A stretch of 64,000 nt of DNA from positions 138,354,601-138,418,600 of the forward strand of contig NC_092861.1 of assembly GCF_032062135.1 (NCBI RefSeq), written 5' to 3'. How positions within the stretch are numbered: position 1 is the first letter of the stretch; each line of letters begins with the position of its first letter. Positions 50,569-62,940 of the stretch are shown piece by piece. Origin of the DNA: Pyxicephalus adspersus (lineage: Eukaryota > Chordata > Amphibia > Anura > Pyxicephalidae). The translations under genes and the position numbers were made by a program. The notes under the pieces are model-generated. The model did no database searches and was not told the origin of the DNA. It saw nothing but the letters and a program-made list of their open reading frames with translations.

Positions 50569-50604
50569 TCCCGACGCGCTTCGCCCTTAGGCTTCTTCAG
50601 GGGA
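50569..50604 (-). ncRNA. Hammerhead-ribozyme-like motif c
   Basis: The minus strand reads TCCC-CTGAAGA-A, a hairpin GCC-TAAG-GGC, then GAAGCGCGTC and GGGA. Stem I (TCCC/GGGA) and stem II are good and CTGANGA is intact. One extra A precedes stem II, and GAAA has become GAAG. Confidence 0.4.
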
Positions 50605-50791
50605 AGATTGAGATTGAAGTTTACCTTGTATAATAAAGATTTATAGTCACAGTGATACAGAGTTGATATAAACATCTGCAAGACTTCCACGCCAAATGAT
50701 CCCAATGAGGGAAAAAGGGGATTTGATTCGGGTGAACACATTTGGATCAGTTTCAGGTGAAAGTAGACAACAGGCACAAGTCTTCTTTAAC

Positions 50792-51105
50792 GTGGAACTA
50801 AACCTTGCTATGCTATACTTACCTGTCCCTGTTCCATCTCTGGGCACCACGATCTTCTTCCTTTTCAAATTCTGATCTTCGGCAATCTTCATTGGCCAGG
50901 AAAGGATGAAGTAACCCCTGCACAGGCGTGTGGCATTGCATTCAATTCAAGCAACTGCATGGGAAGCTGAGATTGCCAGGTATCTGGATTCTGAAAGCTC
51001 CATGGACCAGTCAGGCAGGAAAGAATGCTTTTACGGAAGGGACATGGCCTGTTCCTTTCTGCAATAAAGCCCTGTCTTATCACAATTGTTCAAAAAAGTT
51101 TAACT
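50792..51105. mobile_element. TTAA-flanked MITE, GTGGAACTAAA family
   Basis: It starts CGTGGAACTAAACC after TTAA (50788-50791) and ends AAAGTTTAACT before TTAA (51106-51109). The body contains TACTTACCTGTCCCTGTTCC, TCTGATCTTCGGC, GAGATTGCCAGG and CTTTCTGCAATAAA, recurring in the copies at 36852, 45440 and 62520. Confidence 0.68.
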
Positions 51106-54100
51106 TTAAATATTAAATATTTCAGAGGGCAAAATGGTTGGTATTCATGTATGCCTGAGTAATAAATAACAATGTAGTAAGTCATTTGAAGAAATCCTTC
51201 CTAAACATCCCTTTACTTAAGTGAGGTTTTAGAATAGCAAGCTCCCATTCTCCTTTGTATCTTATGATTTTCCCCCACATTGGTAGTGATCTAGTGCCTG
51301 CCAAGGCTGTAGAGAAGAGTCTACCTGCAGTTACTTCTTATTACCTGGTGCACAGACACAGTTAGAGGAGAAAAAAGGCCTTTTATAATGCACCTTTTTG
51401 GTTTAAAGACAATTAAATAGTGTGGGTGCGTGTCATATAAAACATGGGATGCACTGGGTAAATGTGAAGTGGCTTGTGTTTTGGTAGGTGGGTAGATAAC
51501 TGAATGGGCATTTTTGTTTTAACCACATATAACAAGATACTGTACAAGCCTTACAAAAGTTTTCCAAGTTAAAAGACTGAGGGAAGCACAAGACCTTGTA
51601 AGTGTTACTAAACTTCAGCAAAGGAAACGTGTCCTCTGCCCTGCCAGATAGAGCTGCATGTCCAATCCGTTTAAAACTTAGAGCTTACAAAAAAACAAAT
51701 CCTAATGTGTGTTTACCGGTTTGTTGTAAGTTTAGCCTAATTTAGGTAGTTCAACAACCCATTGCAACCGATTTGCAACCTTTACAAAGAACCCTTACAT
51801 CAGATCAAAGCATGTAGTTCAATAGTTGCTATAGTTTTAAGCATTGTGCATATGCTTCTTCTTTTCACCAAATAAGCTTCTGATTGTGTTTTGCTGCATC
51901 TGGATATTAAGGCTGTGAAAAGAGTGCTCTATTTTTACTGTTGGCCTGCTTGAACTAGAGTAGTCCCCGGAGCTTCATCAATCAGTCTTACAATTCTAGG
52001 AAATCACATGTTTGATTTTTCCTTTTTTTCCCCCTGCAGTCACTAAAAACTGGAGAAAAACAAGCCTGTTTCAGGCTAAGGCTTGACTTGCCCTTAATGT
52101 CCTATAAATCTGCACGTATGTCTGAAGAAGGGGCACTTGAGTAGAGAGGGAAGGAAATCTTTGTCTTCTGCTTCTCACGTGTGATGCACAACGCAGGAAA
52201 AGATACACATTTCCTGATTTTTGTGTGGCAGGATTCCGACGTGCAAATCATTAAGCCTGTACCCAAGCTTCTATGAATTTGCTGAAAATGGCAGTGCAAA
52301 CCTATGATGTGGGTTTTGTGCTTCCCTCGAACACTTTAGGGATGTTGTTAATGTTGATTTACAGCTACAAGTTGTACACTTGTTAATCTTTGGAATGAAC
52401 GTTTAAAGGGAAGCATGATAGAAACTTGAACTAATGGCCTTGACTTTTGATCTTAGTGCAAGACATTAGGCCAAAAAATTATCAAATTGTTTTTAAGTGA
52501 TTTTGAATTTTACTATTTTTATCTTTTTTTAAGTTTGAGTGCAGTGATCTATAGTGTTCATGTGCCTATAAAGTGTCTGTTGAGGAGAACAATAACCTCA
52601 TCAGTCTTTTTCTGGTTATTAATTCTGAAGTCCCACGCTAGAGGTGACCAATTCTTATTGCTTAGCTGCAGAAGAAAAATAAAAAATAGAAAATAAAAAC
52701 AGGTCATCAACTTGGCTGCTATCTAGCTGTGCTGTGTAAACCTCATAATCACTGTTATTTTGCATGCCAGTTACCCACCGTATGTATCACAGACTCTTTA
52801 AAACCAGTCTGTTGTGTGTACATTAGTAAATCGGCCTAGCAGTGGGTGCAACTTCTCTATAAGCTTTGGGTGGCTTACAGGAGAAAGAGACCTTAGGTGA
52901 ACCTGTGTGGTGGTGACTTTCCTTTACAATCAGAGAACAAGGTCACATATCAAAGATTCTAAAATTTGTTGCTACCATCCTGATTTTCGACTAAAATGTA
53001 GCACCGGCAATGGTGAATGAATATAAAGAACAAAGGCATATACTTCTGTACAATATATGTATTTTTTTGTTGGAGGTTAACTTAAAATACAATCTAGTGT
53101 AACACATTATTTGTATCCTCTAATGTTGAAATTAATCTGCCCTTTATGCACATTTAGAGACATTTATATGGTTTAGGACTAGTTCCTGCTTGCGGTCTAC
53201 TTAGCAATCTCAAAGATTTATTTAGAAATGAAACAGGTCAACAATTAGGAGTGCCAGACGTGTTGGGACGTCAGTCTCTTAAATGTTTCTTCTCATTTAC
53301 ATCTCTTTGTCCCTGCGCCAAGTGTTGTTCCCCAGTGGTGATGTTACACATAGAGACATGTTCCTGCTCATTAAATTGTTTTAACGGTGCAATATAATTT
53401 ACCACCTTTTAACAAAGACAAGAATAAAATACAGATTTGAGTAACAATTAAAGTAACAGTTGCCATTTATAGAAGATTGGAAACCCAGTACTTGTTTTTT
53501 TGTTTTAAATTAAGATTCAGAAAGTTTAGTATTTTCTCTCTGGTAGATTATATACACCAATGATTTTTCCATTACTCACGTAAAAAATATCTTTAGGTTT
53601 GACTGCTGCTTGTAACTATAATAGTTTTTGTATGTGATTTATTGTCTACAGGTCTACTCTATAACTATAGATTGAAGAGTTTACATTATTTTGTATCATT
53701 CGTTTTGGCTTTGTCTTTGTGGCCTAACGCAAACCATAACTTTTGCTTGTTTAGGGCAAAGCAACAGATTTGCTTAAATCCCCCCATTTCTTTAGCATAT
53801 TTTTTACCTTTATTTTGCCCCCTCTGCTTCTCTAATCAGCATCTGTAGCTGAAAGAAACAGTTCATACTTTTTAATATGGAAAAACATTATTGGCCCATA
53901 GTTCTGTGCAACCTATAGAGGACTTTCCCTTTACTCTGGAACAGACATATAGGACACAATTCAAGTTAACATGATGCTTAGTCTTGCATTCTCAAAGCAT
54001 AGATTATCACTTTTTATATAACAATATTATTATTGTTGAGTTAGATCTTACACTTGTTTTTTTTTGGGTGGAGAATCCAGAAATGACCCAAGTTTTTTTT

Positions 54101-54114
54101 ACAATAGTAAATAG

Positions 54115-55642
54115 CTAGTTTTTACAATAGTTTTTACTGATACCGTCCTTCTATGACCTTCAAATCTTGGTGGAATTGTTCACCTTGCTCATCACTGACT
54201 GCACCAAGGTTTTGCGGGAAGTTAGAAAGATGGCTATGCAAAAAATGCACCTTGATGCTCATATTGCAACCAAGCATTTTGTAGCTCTCCAAGAATTTGA
54301 ACAATTTCTGTGTAATTATTTACTAGTGTGTTTCCAAGAAATTCCTTGACAATGGCTTTGAATGATAACCAAGCATTCTTTTGGACTTCTGACATTGTCC
54401 TGATGAAATATTCATCTTTGATGAGCTGCTGAATCTGTGGACCATCAAACACACTGGCCTTTATTTTTTCAAATGATAGGCTAGAAAAATGCCAAAATGA
54501 GATATTTGTCTCCTTCAGTTGGCAAACCTTTAACAAACTGCTTCATCAGACCCAGTTTCATGTGCAGAGGCAGGAATATAATATTCTTTCTATCATTAGG
54601 TGGCTCATGTAGAATGTATAGATCACCTGGTTTAGGGCAGATCTTTGAGGTCAATTCCTTTCCACCCAATGCCTCTCACAAGGTCAGCTGTCCCACATGC
54701 ACAGATAACAGGGATACTTGGTGTATTTTAAGGTCAACACAGATGACCCAATTGTGTTGGTGATATTGCAACAACTCAATGACTCTCTTTATGTCTGCAT
54801 ATTCTTCACAAAGAGAAACTGAATGGCCAATTGGGACTGACCCAAATATATTGCCATTGTGAAGGAGGACACACTTTAAGCTCCGCTTTGAGCTATTGAT
54901 AGTCGCCATTCAGTTGAGTTATAGATTGGAATTCCTCCATTAAACTAGGTAAGTTACTGTCAGTTCTAAAATACTGCAGAAATGCAATTTCTCTGGCTCG
55001 AAAGTATGATACCTTTGTTCCTTTTTTAAGTAAGTTTTTCTCACGCAGTCTTGATGCTAGGAGTTCTGAAGCCTTCTTCGATAGTCCCAAATTATGTGCT
55101 AAATCACTCAACTCATGCTGATCAAATCCCTTACGAACAGAGTCCTCTTCGATTTCAAACTCTTCATCATTGTTGTCACCTTGTTCATCACCATGATATG
55201 TTCTTCAAGAGAGGGTAGTGTAACGAAAACTGGCACTGGGATTTCATCTGAATGAGCCACTGGGCGTAGAGCTGATGGTAGAATAGGATACTCTGTTACA
55301 TTTATTTTTCTTGTTATATCCTGAATTTTTCACTATACAAAAGTAACAGTCACTGAAATGATCTCCTGGCTCACGCCAAACCATAGGTATACCAAATGGC
55401 ATCTTATCACGTGTTCCCTTTGTCCACATTTGTTAACCCTGGACACACTGTTTGCACACCTTATGAGGGGTCCAAGACTTATCTTAATCACTGAGTTTAA
55501 CTTTAAAATATGCCAAATAGGCTTGCTCTACAAATGTGTTGCTGATCACCCTTTGACTGTGAATGGTGAAACTGCCACAGATATAACAAAATGAATCAGG
55601 GTTGTTTAGGCACTTACGACGAGAAACAGAAGAGCCAGACAT
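54115..55642 (-). pseudogene. Transposase-like gene relic 2, nearly full length
   Basis: An ATG at 55642 (minus strand) opens MSGSSVSRRK, then NPDSFCYICG and KVCKQC (CxxC pairs), MPFGIPMVWREPGDHFSDCY, LGLSKKASELLASRLREKN, SLKCVLLHNGN, NWVICVDLK, LPLHMKLGLMKQFVKGLP, FDGPQIQQLIKDEYF, NAWLSFKAIVKEFLGN, and GAVSDEQGEQFHQDL with GRYQ at the end. The order matches relic 1, so the two define the same gene. Stop codons (for example in the first 80 codons) and frameshifts inactivate it. It lies antisense to THADA. It may represent an undescribed or poorly described mobile element. Confidence 0.72.
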
Positions 55643-57555
55643 GATCTGAAAGAAAGGAAATACGTGTTTAAGTAAAATAATACATTTTGCTTATGCACTA
55701 CGTAGAGCAGCGCACAACCTCTGACAACACTGTCTTACGTGTAAATTAATAGCTTATATAAATCCACGCTACAGTAATCGCATTATTATAAGCGGAGAAA
55801 AAAACCTGACATGATAGAAGAAAACTAACCGCACTTTCAGAATCAGCATACCTATTTTAGTGTAAATAGGCTTAAAAATTGAAGTCAACAAATAATTTGT
55901 TTAAAATTGTTACCCAGAGCATGCACTGTTTTACTAATGCTGCTTTGAATTACACAGTGTTGTCATTCTGACACTGGGGACTTGCTTAAAGGACCTCCAT
56001 CATTGGCTTCTTAGTAGGCTAAGCTCCAAAGTATTATACCTTTGTGACAATGCTGCGTTTCTTAAGCAGAAAAAGTATGGTCACCAATGGGATGTGCTAT
56101 CTTGTTAGCAGACACAATAATTTTGTGTAAGTGTTGCACTGTCAGTATTGGGTGGAATGTCAGAACCCAACTCTGCAGGACATCATTCTCTCTAAAAGGG
56201 AACATCAGCCAATAGGTGAAGACATGGAGCACAGCCATGTAGCCCCTAAAGCTAATGAGTAACTCTGTTCTTCATCCTTTTTATTATTTTCAGAACTAGT
56301 ATTCAACAGAAACAGGTGAAGAATTAATATTAAGCAATTTAAAGTGATAATAGGTGTTTTATGTCAGAAACTGTTCTTTTGGTTATCACCCCATGTTTAC
56401 CCCTCGTATTTTAGTATGTATTTCTCCTCATGTTGTTCCTACATATTTCTAACCTCACCTGTTCTAATTAAAACAATAAAAACCTTAAAAATGTGGTCAT
56501 AGGATTTTAACATGGTAATCAAAAAAACTAAAAAAACTAAAACCAATGTGTCTTTCTGCTTTATTCTAAAGTCATCAGCATTCGTTGTACTTTTGTGCAT
56601 ACTTTAACATGTGTATCTATCTATGTTACACCCTTACATGTTCTATATTCAACTTTGCCCTTAATAGTTTACAGCAATTCTCTGAAAACAGCTTAGAGTA
56701 AGTGCTTTTGCTGCACCCTCTTCATTGCTGCTTGGCTGTACTCTGCCAGTAAAAATAATTGCCATCCTCTGTGACCTCCTTTAAAATAGAACACTTTGGT
56801 CAGGGCACGGATGGATATTTCAGCTGCGTGGAAGCTCATAACATTTAAACATTTTCCATGCTCTTTAATTCATTTGGGGAGGAGCACTTGCCTAAAGAAG
56901 TGACTTTAATGCCAGACCGCAAGTGTAGCTGCCTGTGCCAAAGTGGAGGGAGTTGTCTGCTCGGTGTGAACAGCCAACACCCAGCTCTTCAAAACTGTTG
57001 CTGCATGAATTAGAGCTGAGCCCTACACTACAGAAAGGCCCCGTTTCTCTAAAGCACTTGATGAACTACAAGTTCCAACGTGTCTGTCTTCCTTCTTGGC
57101 AACTGGTTGCATAACTCTGGTGTAGAGTAAGGCTGCACGTATACATCTTCCATGTGCAACCTCATAAATGCTAATTCTTGAAAAATTTTTGAATAGCTGT
57201 GATTTCTTCTAATTAACGTGATCCCTTTGTTTCCACACGTTTTGCAGCACTTGATTTTTTTTGTGAGACTAACTTGGATTTTTATAGTGCTCAGAGTTCA
57301 CTGCTTGACTTTAGCAGGTTAGTTATATTAGCTTGACATATATGTTTAAAAGTTTGGCTTAATGAAATAAAAAATCCTATGGCGAAATAATGTGGCAACT
57401 TAGTTTGCAGTGGTAGACAAATAGTCACCAAAGTGCTCGAACACTAGTTTATAGGGCCTTTCAATTATGATAAAAAGAGAAAGCTGTGTTTGTACTGCAA
57501 ATCAGTCTGCCAACCATGTCTCCTTCTCTTGATGCCAAGGAGTGAATGAGCCCTA

Positions 57556-57882
57556 TTAATTATTATTATTATTATTACACAGTATTTATATAGCACCAAA
57601 ATAATATGTAGCGCTGTAGTCATGTCACTAGCTGTCCCTCAAAGGAGCTCACAACCTAATGTCCCTACCATAGTCAGATGTCTTTAATGCAGTCTAAGGT
57701 CTATTTTGGGGGAAGCTGATTAACCTAACCATGTTTTTGGGATGTAGGAGGAAACAGGAATACCCGGAGGAAACTCATGCGGAGAACCTGCAAACTCCAT
57801 CCAGATAGTGTCCCGGATGGGATTCCAACCTGGGACCTAGGGCTTCAAAGGCCAACCTCTGAGCCACCGTGCTGCTCAGGAC
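57556..57882 (-). repeat. tRNA-headed SINE, copy 3
   Basis: This full-length minus-strand copy includes GCTCAGAGG, GGTTGGAATCCC, TTTGCAGGTTCTCCGC, GGTATTCCTGTTTCCTCC and (ATT)n at 57556-57577. A short deletion removes part of the tail after TACAGCGCT. Confidence 0.8.
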
Positions 57883-58599
57883 AAAGTGTGTGTTGTTTGC
57901 AGAATTACCAGGTGAAAATTAAGAAGAAAAAAAAGCCTGGCTAAAAAAATGTAGCCACTTTGTTTTGAGATTGGTATGCTTCAGTATAATAAGTTTTGCT
58001 TTTGGGTTTCAGATAAGCCTAAAAAATAACACAATGAATGGTTTGATAACTTTAATTTTAGTGCCATGTAAATGTCAGTGCAGCTGAATTTAAGTTAAGT
58101 GTGAAACAAGTCAAAGAGCACCAGTGCTTGCATCGCTGCAAAAAAAGAAGGGCAAAGCAAGAGTGATTGACACTAATTATAACTGTGGTCTGTCCTGCAA
58201 AGAGACTTGTGCTGGGTGGAGCTGCAGGTGTTTAGACAACTCTTAAAAGGTGAAACAAAGTTTAAGTTATAGCAGACAAATATTACAGCGCCAAAACTTT
58301 TTTTGTTTGTGTTTTTTATTTTGAATAGAGTAGGTTAGAATCCCAGTCTTTTTTTTTATTGTGTCCTGTTGGAAAGATTTCCATTTGTGTTTTGAAGGTG
58401 CAGCAGAAAGTGCGTGGAAGACTTTAATTAATTGTAAATTTCCATCCTAGACAGTTATCACGACAAAAGGGTCCTCATTGGAAAATATATATACCCCATA
58501 CCTTTTGTTCTGGTAACAGTGATGGGAACACAGACTGCATTCAAAGCTTGACAGATTTCCGATCCTTTTAGGTTTACATGAAACTAAGAGTAAAAGCGA

Positions 58600-59630
58600 T
58601 CTTCGGCCATGATCTGTAGTGACAAGACTAGCTCCTGCTTCTTGTGCAGCTGACCCACTAAATGTAAAGGCAATTTATAAATGTCTCCAAAGCAATTTTC
58701 CCCATGTTTTGTCTCCTAAAATGCTGCAAATGCGGAAAAATACCTGTTGATGCCGCCTCATTATCCAAGTCTTGAAGCAGTTCCCAGAAGTGCTGAGCAT
58801 TTACTGAAAACTTTGCCTTCACTCTGTGGTCCAACTCATGCCAAACCATCTCTGTTGGGTTTAGGTATAGGAAAGGCAGGTTATCTGATGCATCACTCAA
58901 TCACTCGCTTTCTTGGTAAATTACCCTTGCATAGCTTGTGGGTGTGTTTGCAGTCATTAATTTTCTTGTTGATAAACAATCCATGTTCCACGTACGTGCA
59001 AACCAGATGACCACCTCTTGAAGCTGATTGAGAGAATGCTAAGGTGTGCAAAGCTGTTATCAAAGCATATTCTGGCTTGTTTTGTTAAAAATATTAATGT
59101 TGCTGCAGAATGCTGTGGTAGCCATGATTTGTAAGTGTGCGTTGAATTTTGAATAAATTGCCAATGATATCACTAGAAAAGCATTCCTTGCTTCATGGTG
59201 AGAACCAAACCTGTAGAAACCAGGTGTAAACAGATTTGGAGTCATTAAACCAAAGTACAGATTTCCACTGGTCTAATGTTCATTCCTTGTTTTCAGAAGG
59301 AATTCTCTTCTTCTTCCTCAGTAGTGGCTTCTTTTCAGCCATTCAACCGTGAATGTCTGGGTCACGCAGTGGCTATTTCAACAGTTGATGTTGAGATATG
59401 TCTTTGTAAATCATTAATTTGGGCTCCAATCTGGGGTGCTGGTAATTTTTGATTTCTGAGGCTGGTAACTGTAACAAACGTATCTTCCATTGTGATAGAA
59501 GGTAACTGCTCCGAAGCCTTACTTGCACTTTTTGTTACTTCTGTTAACAGTAGGTGACAAGGATAGTAGCTAAACATTTGATGCAATGACCCCACTATGT
59601 TAATCAAACTCATATTCAGCACTAGAAGTA
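58600..59630 (-). pseudogene. Tc1-type transposase relic
   Basis: On the minus strand, in order: an N-terminal helix-turn-helix region (59622-59362; VTSLRNQKLPAPQIGAQIND, STSTVEI), a segment resembling the family's KKPLLR region and W..VLW.DESKF (about 59340-59220, decayed), GYHSILQQH (about 59110), a decayed QDNDPKHTSKLC equivalent (about 58950), then LNPTEMVWHELDHRVKAKFS and HFWELLQDL (58860-58760). These are the hallmarks of the Tc1 clade. The DDE residues fall in frameshifted or mutated parts, and several stops interrupt it. The last ~40 codons and the terminal inverted repeats are not clear. Confidence 0.78.
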
Positions 59631-61740
59631 TACTGGAAGTAAAGATGGGATGCTGTCTTTCCTAACATTACTTTAATCCCAACCCACCTTTGGTCTCGGC
59701 CAACTGCCCCTATTTACCATTATGTAAATCACAAAAACAGTCCTCAACGTTTTTCTGGTCCTCATCGGTCTTACACAGATTTCTTCACAATGTTACTATT
59801 AATTATTTTATTGATCAACCTTTTCCCATCCACTGGCTGTTATTCAGCACTGCATTGTACATCTTCTGTGTGTACCTGACCCTTATTAGTGGTCTTGAAA
59901 GTGAAAACTGCTTCTGATAGACAGGTTTATTTTATCATGCCCTTTTAATTACTTCTATTTTTTAATGTCTTGGGGTATTACTTGTGGACTTGTTTAGATT
60001 GTGTTTGTGCTCAGTGCTTATTCTGATCTTCAGTCTGCCTTTGCATCATTTACCTTTCTGAAACCTGGACTCTGTGCTTGATCTGGCTAGTAGCTTTCTC
60101 ACCTTGCTCGTGTTTCATGTGTCGGAGAACGTTTTATTCTCTGCCTGTTGTTTTGCCTATTGGTTGTTCCCTCTGGCAACAAAGATGGCACTGGAAAACC
60201 AGAATGTGCAATAAAACTGATATTAGCAGTTACATTGAGGTAATCTAGCAATATACTTTTAAAAAGAATAAAAGTGTTCTCGGTCTGTGTTTGTCCCTCC
60301 TTTAAGTTATTCTTTGATGACTTTATTTTGAAGCAGGCTGAGGCCTGTGCCACAACTGAACCTCCTGCCCTCATAAGTACGGCTGTGGTATTCCAACAGC
60401 CCAGCCTTTCTCAAATTTATTAAACATTCAATACTTCAGGAAAGAGCCAAATAGTTTCCAGAGAGCACATCCTACCCTCTGCGTAGGCAGTTCTGAACGA
60501 GAAATATCTGAGGGTTATTTGAAAATAAAGCTGCTACAGCTGGGGGTTCTTTAATTCCCTTCAGTCATAGCAGCCGCCCACCTCTCGCTTTCTCCCTTCA
60601 GAAGTTAGAACTCGCTAATGAGCAGGCCTAACATTTAAACAAAACATTCTTGCTTTAGGACGCTCCAAATTTAACCAAATAAAAACAAGGCAGAGAGGAA
60701 AAATATTTTCCAATAGTCTGCAAGCTAAGACTTTACTACTTGAAAGGCCAATAATTTTATTGGCCAATAACCATATAAAAAGGGAAATATAGTAAGGGTG
60801 AAAAGGGCTTTATAACAAGTGTCTGTTTCTCCTCATAAGATCGATGTCAAACGGGCCCTGTGTACTTGTCAGGCATATTAACAAAACTGAGAGCAAATGT
60901 TGGGCAATTGCCTTCAGCAATCAGTTGGATAGTGTTTCAGGTAAGGCACAACATTCAATAGAGTGGTAGGGGTAACAATTCGAACTTGCTTAACACTCTG
61001 TTATTACCTTAAAAAAATCACAGTGACATCTTTACTGTGGTTCAAACTACACCGTGATGAAACTATTGGGTGGATGAATACAAGACCAGTCACCCTTCAT
61101 AAGGAGAGAGAATAATAGTGACTGGTCTGAATACAGAAAACTCCTGGACAAAGTAAATGTTTCAAACATGATTACAATCATATGTTTGCAGTATTTTAGC
61201 ATGTAATGATTTTGTTCTAACATGAGGTCCTTTGGAACAGTGGAAACATCTTTTTTCTTTTTTGATCACCTTTCAACTGCATAAAAAGGAAGAGGGAAAC
61301 GTACCCTATGGTGACAATGTCAGCAATATTGAGGTACCAACTTTTTAACCATCTCAAAAAACTCTGGATTTACATTTCATTTAGTTGAAAATAGTTTGGA
61401 GACTCGTTCCAGTATCGAATATCGAACTTGAACTACAAAAAAACAAAACAAAACAAAAAAATAAACAAATTGCATAAAAAGAGTAAGGCTGCCCATGGTC
61501 AAACTTCTTCACGGCTGGTATTATTTATAAGGCAATTACCCAATAAAAGCAGCATGTGCAGCCACTACTAGAACCATGTTATCTCAGGGAGGGTGGAGGT
61601 ACAGATTTAGAACACTAAGACTATGGGTAGGTTTTCTAAGCTGCCCAGCTAGTATTCTCCCAGAATTTTCTGCTGACTGTAATCTGTCTGCTAGCATGGG
61701 TAAAATATTGTCACTGAAAATGGCTGGGTCGGGAGATGGT

Positions 61741-62058
61741 AATTAACTTATTTTATATAGCCTCAACATTTTACACATCGCTTTACAAAGTCCATTCATA
61801 TCACTTGCTGTCCTTTAAGGGGCTTACAGTCCTATTTGTCTACCATAGTCATATGTCATTAACACAGTCCAAGGCCAATTTGGGGGGAAGCCAATTAACG
61901 TATCTTCATGCTTTTTTTTTTTTTTTTTGTGAGAGGAAACCCACACAAACATGGGGAGCACATGCAAACGCCATGCAAATAGTGTTCTGGCGGAGATTCA
62001 AACCTGGGACCTAGCACTGCAAAGGCCAGAATGCTTACCTCTGAGGCGCCATGTTGCC
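61741..62058 (-). repeat. tRNA-headed SINE, copy 4
   Basis: This is an older minus-strand copy with CCTCAGAGG, GGTTTGAATCTCC, CATGTTTGTGTGGGTTTCC and a divergent tail. A poly-A run on that strand (61911-61928 as T on +) interrupts the core. Confidence 0.75.
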
Positions 62059-62160
62059 AAGTTTCAAGTCAGTGCCGATAAAGGAGGTAATTTATTGAAA
62101 TGCGTGAAACTCAGATTCTTTACACATTCTTTGGTTACAATGTGATATGCCAAATTTCCA

Positions 62161-62186
62161 TTAAAAAAAAAAAAAAAAAAAAAAAA
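62161..62186 (+). repeat. Poly-A homopolymer (~26 bp)
   Basis: An uninterrupted A run follows ATTTCCATT. No retro-inserted transcript is recognisable upstream. Confidence 0.9.
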
Positions 62187-62297
62187 CATTTGGCAGATAC
62201 TATGTGCCAACAGCAAGTAATGTTGAACTGTGAGGTCTCATGATGATACTATTTTTTTTTAACATACAGATGTAAAGATTTTCAGGCATTCAAATAC

Positions 62298-62385
62298 CTG
62301 TGTCATTGTATTTATCTGTCGTTTGCAACTGTTTTTTGTACAGTGCTGCGTAATATGTTGGAGCTTTGTAAAAGAAAAAAAAAAA
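62298..62385 (+). repeat. Short tail repeat fragment, copy 6
   Basis: It contains TGTCATTGTATTTATCTGTC, GTTTGCAACTG and GTACAGTGCTGCGTAATATG, then a poly-A run. Confidence 0.65.
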
Positions 62386-62519
62386 GGTTCATAATAATTA
62401 ATTAAAAGCGATGCAAGTCAGTCAAGACTGACTCATTGTTTTTGTCTATGGATAGCATAAGCTTGTCTCTATTCTGTATCCAAAGTATTGTGTATAATTC
62501 ATAGCCTTAGTCTTAAAAT

Positions 62520-62940
62520 TTCACTAACCTGTACCGGTGGAAAGCCCTTGATCCCTCCACAAACTGAGCTCAGTGAATGAAACAACAAGCGCGGCCATCT
62601 TCTTTCTTCTTTTCATGGGTTCTTCTTCACATCACCCGAGCTCGCGCTGTGCAGGCAGAAGATTGGGTGACGTGTCATCCTGCAAATGTAATAAAAAAAG
62701 GAAATGCCTATCTCACTACACATGTGTAAGATTAAGCACTTTTTTTCCATTATAGGAAAACCTCTGATGATACATGCCCAGTCTCAGGCATGCATAGAAG
62801 GAATAGCTCACAGCCTTCTGGGATATGTGACGCAAAAATTCCAGGGGGTTGCAGGTTTCCTTTTTTATAGAAGAGGACCTCCGTGAACAAGCAGCCCTTT
62901 TACAAAATATTTAAAAAATTGTGATAGGTCCGCTTTAGAG
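62520..62940. mobile_element. TTAA-type MITE, GTGGAACTAAA family
   Basis: The right end reads GATAGGTCCGCTTTA, the inverted form of the TAAAGCGGA(A)C terminus. The region also holds GGCCATCTTC and a GC-richer core. The left limit is a guess. Confidence 0.4.
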
